A DNA stretch of 59,093 nucleotides, from NCBI RefSeq assembly GCF_022565775.1, contig NZ_JAIUMC010000011.1:1-59093 (forward strand), given 5' to 3'. The notes under the pieces were generated by a model. It had not been told where the DNA came from. It saw only the letters and a list, made by a program, of their open reading frames with translations, and did not search any database. Origin of the DNA: Natronospirillum sp. GTDB taxonomy: Bacteria > Pseudomonadota > Gammaproteobacteria > Pseudomonadales > Natronospirillaceae. A program made the position numbers and the translations under genes. Positions 56,971 to 59,093 of this stretch are shown here, piece after piece (the stretch's first letter is position 1; every line of letters begins with the position of its first letter).

Positions 56971-57879
56971 ATGAAAGCCCAGTTCGAAACCGTTCGCCAC
57001 AGCCCCGATACCTCATGGCGTTTCTTTCTGCGTGAACTGGATGAGCTGCCCTTCGAATGGCATTACCACCCCGAGTACGAACTGACCCTGACCGTCAACA
57101 GCAGCGGTGAGCGCTATGTGGGCGATCACATCACGACCTATCAGAGTGGCGACCTGGTGTTGCTGGGCCCCAACCTGCCACACAGCTGGGCATCCCGTCG
57201 CCGCGACGATGAACGCCAGCCGCATAGGGTGTATGTACTCTGGTTCCGCCAGGACCTGATGGACCGCCTGACCGGCTCCTTCCCCGAATTTGCCAACTGG
57301 CAGTCACTGTTGTGGCAGTGTCGTCGCGGGCTGGCCTGGCCAGCCTCCGTGGCCCGCGATCTGGAACCCCTGTTTCAGCAATTGCCGACAGCCGACCCGG
57401 AACAACGGCTCATTGTACTGCTCGATATCCTGCGCCACCTGCACAAAGCAGAGGCCAGAACACTGGCCTCGACCGCCTTCGACAGCCAGACCCGCCCGGG
57501 TACCGAGCAGCGTCAGCTCAGTGCCCTGCTGGACACCCTGCACCAGCAGTTCCTGGAACCATTAACCACGGAGACTCTGGCTCGCGAGCACCATATGAGT
57601 GTCAGTAGCCTGAACCGCTTTTTTCGCCGTCAGATGAATCAGAGCCCGCACCAGTATCTGACGCAGGTCCGTCTGGGCCATGCCTGTGCACAACTGATCA
57701 ACAGCGAGCGGCCGGTGGCCGTGATCGCCGAAACCAGCGGCTTTGGCAACCTGTCCAACTTCAATCGACACTTTCGACTGCACAAGGGTATGACGCCTCG
57801 TGCCTTTCGTGCCTCGTTTCGTACCCAAAGACGCGCCTTTACCAGCCAGTTGGCAGGCCAACACTTGCCCACTGAGTGA
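56971..57879 (+). CDS. AraC-family regulator, divergent from the PhyH dioxygenase
   Basis: The 302-residue protein has an N-terminal cupin-like sensing domain (about 25-100; FEWHYHPEYELTLT and SGDLVLLGPNLPHSW) and a C-terminal AraC DNA-binding domain with two helix-turn-helices (TLAREHHMSVSSLNRFFRR and AVIAETSGFGNLSNFNRHFR). The ATG at 56971 has GGGAG seven bases upstream; the ATG at 56941 is less likely. It should control the dioxygenase gene from the 156-base shared region. Confidence 0.92.
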   Translation: MKAQFETVRHSPDTSWRFFLRELDELPFEWHYHPEYELTLTVNSSGERYVGDHITTYQSGDLVLLGPNLPHSWASRRRDDERQPHRVYVLWFRQDLMDRLTGSFPEFANWQSLLWQCRRGLAWPASVARDLEPLFQQLPTADPEQRLIVLLDILRHLHKAEARTLASTAFDSQTRPGTEQRQLSALLDTLHQQFLEPLTTETLAREHHMSVSSLNRFFRRQMNQSPHQYLTQVRLGHACAQLINSERPVAVIAETSGFGNLSNFNRHFRLHKGMTPRAFRASFRTQRRAFTSQLAGQHLPTE

Positions 57880-57924
57880 CAGTCCGTTAATTTCCTTTCT
57901 CCACTCATTACAGGAAGCACAGGG

Positions 57925-58992
57925 ATGACGTCATACCAACTGCCACCCGCGCTCACCGTCAGCCCGGTCAGCCATGACCTGGACAGCGCCATCCAGGCTC
58001 ATCTGGACCAGCAGACCAAGCCCCCCGGATCACTGGGTCAGTTGGAGGTTATCGCTGCGCAGATGGCTCGCCTGCAGAACACGATGCATCCGGTGGCAGG
58101 CCCCTGCTGGCATGGCGTCTTTGCTGCCAGCCATGGCATCAGCAGCGAAGGGATCAGCCCCTTCCCAGCCAGCGTCACTGCACAGATGGTGCTCAACTTT
58201 TTGCACGGCGGAGCCGCCATCAATGTGTTGTGCCGTGAACAGGGCGTCACACTGCACACCATAGACGCCGGGGTCGAAGGTGACCTGCCTGACCATCCAG
58301 AACTGCTGCGTCACCCGGCCGCCTCGGGAACTCGCCCCTTCAACCGGGAAGCAGCCATGACCCGGGAGCAGCTTGAGCACTGTCTGCACACCGGTGCTGC
58401 CGTGATAGATCAGAAGGCCGCCGATGCCCGAGTCATCAGCCTTGGCGAAATGGGTATCGGCAATACCACTACCAGCGCTGCTGTGCTTAGCGCCCTGCTG
58501 AAACTCGCCCCGGCCGACCTGACCGGTGCCGGCACTGGCGCATCGGCAGAAATGCAGCAACACAAGGCCAGGGTGATCGAACAGGCCCTGGCTCTGCATG
58601 GCTCGGAACTGGATGACCCGCTCGGCTGCCTGCGCTGCGTCGGCGGGTTCGAGATCGCCATGATGACCGGTGCCTATCTGCGCGCCGCCGCCCGAGGCAA
58701 ACTGATATTGGTGGATGGCTTTATCGCCACTGCCGCCTGGGCGGTCGCAGAGGCCCTGCAACCCGCCATTCGCGACTACAGCCTGTTCGCTCATTGCAGC
58801 AACGAGCGCGGCCATGCCTCCGCGCTGGAAGTATTGGGTGTCGAGCCCTTGCTGAATCTCGGCATGCGACTGGGAGAAGGCACCGGGGCCGTGACAGCAT
58901 TACCGCTGGTGCGCATGGCCGCTGCCCTGTTCAATGACATGGCCACATTCGACAGTGCCGGCGTGTCCGGGCCGGCCGAACCGGAAAGCTGA
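57925..58992 (+). CDS. cobT: Nicotinate-nucleotide-dimethylbenzimidazole phosphoribosyltransferase
   Basis: CobT makes alpha-ribazole phosphate, the lower-ligand nucleotide of cobalamin, from nicotinate mononucleotide and dimethylbenzimidazole. The 355 residues match the family: QTKPPGSLGQLE near the start, GEMGIGNTTTSAAVL mid-protein, and Glu318 in GMRLGEGTGA, equal to the catalytic Glu317 of Salmonella. AGGAAG precedes the ATG. cobS follows 8 bases later, so the two are an operon. Other cobalamin genes lie outside the window. Confidence 0.96.
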   Translation: MTSYQLPPALTVSPVSHDLDSAIQAHLDQQTKPPGSLGQLEVIAAQMARLQNTMHPVAGPCWHGVFAASHGISSEGISPFPASVTAQMVLNFLHGGAAINVLCREQGVTLHTIDAGVEGDLPDHPELLRHPAASGTRPFNREAAMTREQLEHCLHTGAAVIDQKAADARVISLGEMGIGNTTTSAAVLSALLKLAPADLTGAGTGASAEMQQHKARVIEQALALHGSELDDPLGCLRCVGGFEIAMMTGAYLRAAARGKLILVDGFIATAAWAVAEALQPAIRDYSLFAHCSNERGHASALEVLGVEPLLNLGMRLGEGTGAVTALPLVRMAAALFNDMATFDSAGVSGPAEPES

Positions 58993-59000
58993 GAGCGCCT

Positions 59001-59093
59001 ATGCAGACCGTGGATGATCCGGCCCGTTTCAGCCTTCGCCGCGAATGGCAGGCGTTCTGGCTGGCCGTGGGGTTTCTGACTCGTATTCCGATG
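59001..59093 (+). CDS. cobS: Adenosylcobinamide-GDP ribazoletransferase, 5' part
   Basis: Only the first 31 codons are in the window; the gene runs off the right edge. The translation ends with the membrane segment WLAVGFLTRIPM, which matches the CobS N-terminus (FLTRIP), and the gene follows cobT as usual. CobS joins the lower-ligand nucleotide to adenosylcobinamide-GDP in the membrane. GAGAG lies five bases before the ATG. Confidence 0.85.
   Translation, partial: MQTVDDPARFSLRREWQAFWLAVGFLTRIPM

Overview
The window is GC-rich, densely coded DNA from a Gram-negative gammaproteobacterium, most likely a marine or halophilic member of the Oceanospirillales-type lineages. The evidence is the syntenic block bamD / rluD-pgeF / clpB, LpxD and BamD (outer membrane), TRAP-TAXI and aapJQMP uptake systems, several chemoreceptors, and a TeaD-like universal stress protein. 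The genus cannot be fixed from sequence reading alone. There are no phage genes, insertion sequences or CRISPR arrays; the window is mostly chromosomal core with small accessory pieces.

Layout. (1) 158-11653, minus strand: a one-carbon block, the NAD+-dependent molybdenum formate dehydrogenase operon fdsGBA-fdhD-fdsD followed by heterotetrameric sarcosine oxidase soxBDAG. Sarcosine demethylation yields glycine and a C1 unit; formate oxidation returns NADH. (2) 11916-17453: a membrane-anchored glycerophosphodiester phosphodiesterase, the Mg2+ channel mgtE behind a long hairpin-rich leader, and a LytS/LytTR two-component pair. (3) 17686-22888: branched-chain amino acid synthesis (class II ilvC, and ilvI-ilvH on the other strand) around an EAL-HDOD protein. 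(4) 23374-26256: a TetR regulator facing a gcdH plus CoA-transferase operon for glutaryl-CoA (lysine/glutarate) catabolism; a perfect palindrome precedes tetR. (5) 26375-33529: clpB with a textbook sigma-32 promoter, then pgeF-rluD and divergent bamD. This E. coli-like block is interrupted by a secreted PPC-cyanophycinase-like peptidase. (6) 33690-39605: a small methyltransferase, a lipoprotein L,D-transpeptidase, a stand-alone lpxD, tRNA-Leu(CAA) with a decayed 3' copy, and an EAL-CBS-GGDEF protein with degenerate motifs. (7) 39665-47083, minus strand: a TRAP-TAXI importer (TAXI binding protein, fused permease, UspA), next to an operon of chemoreceptor, orphan second TAXI protein and Lcl/DUF1566 protein. 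(8) 47521-55664: a PLP aminotransferase, the general L-amino-acid ABC importer aapJQMP, and a second chemoreceptor. (9) 55843-59093: a PhyH-type dioxygenase with divergent AraC regulator, then cobT and the start of cobS (cobalamin lower-ligand assembly).

The most unusual parts are the chemoreceptor/TAXI/Lcl operon, the secreted S51 peptidase placed inside a core block, the structured mgtE leader, and the tRNA-Leu 3'-end repeat. Binding-protein genes of both importers are followed by strong hairpins before the permease genes, a design that would make more binding protein than permease. Start codons were moved from the longest ORF where a ribosome binding site or family alignment favoured an internal start; these choices are stated in each entry.
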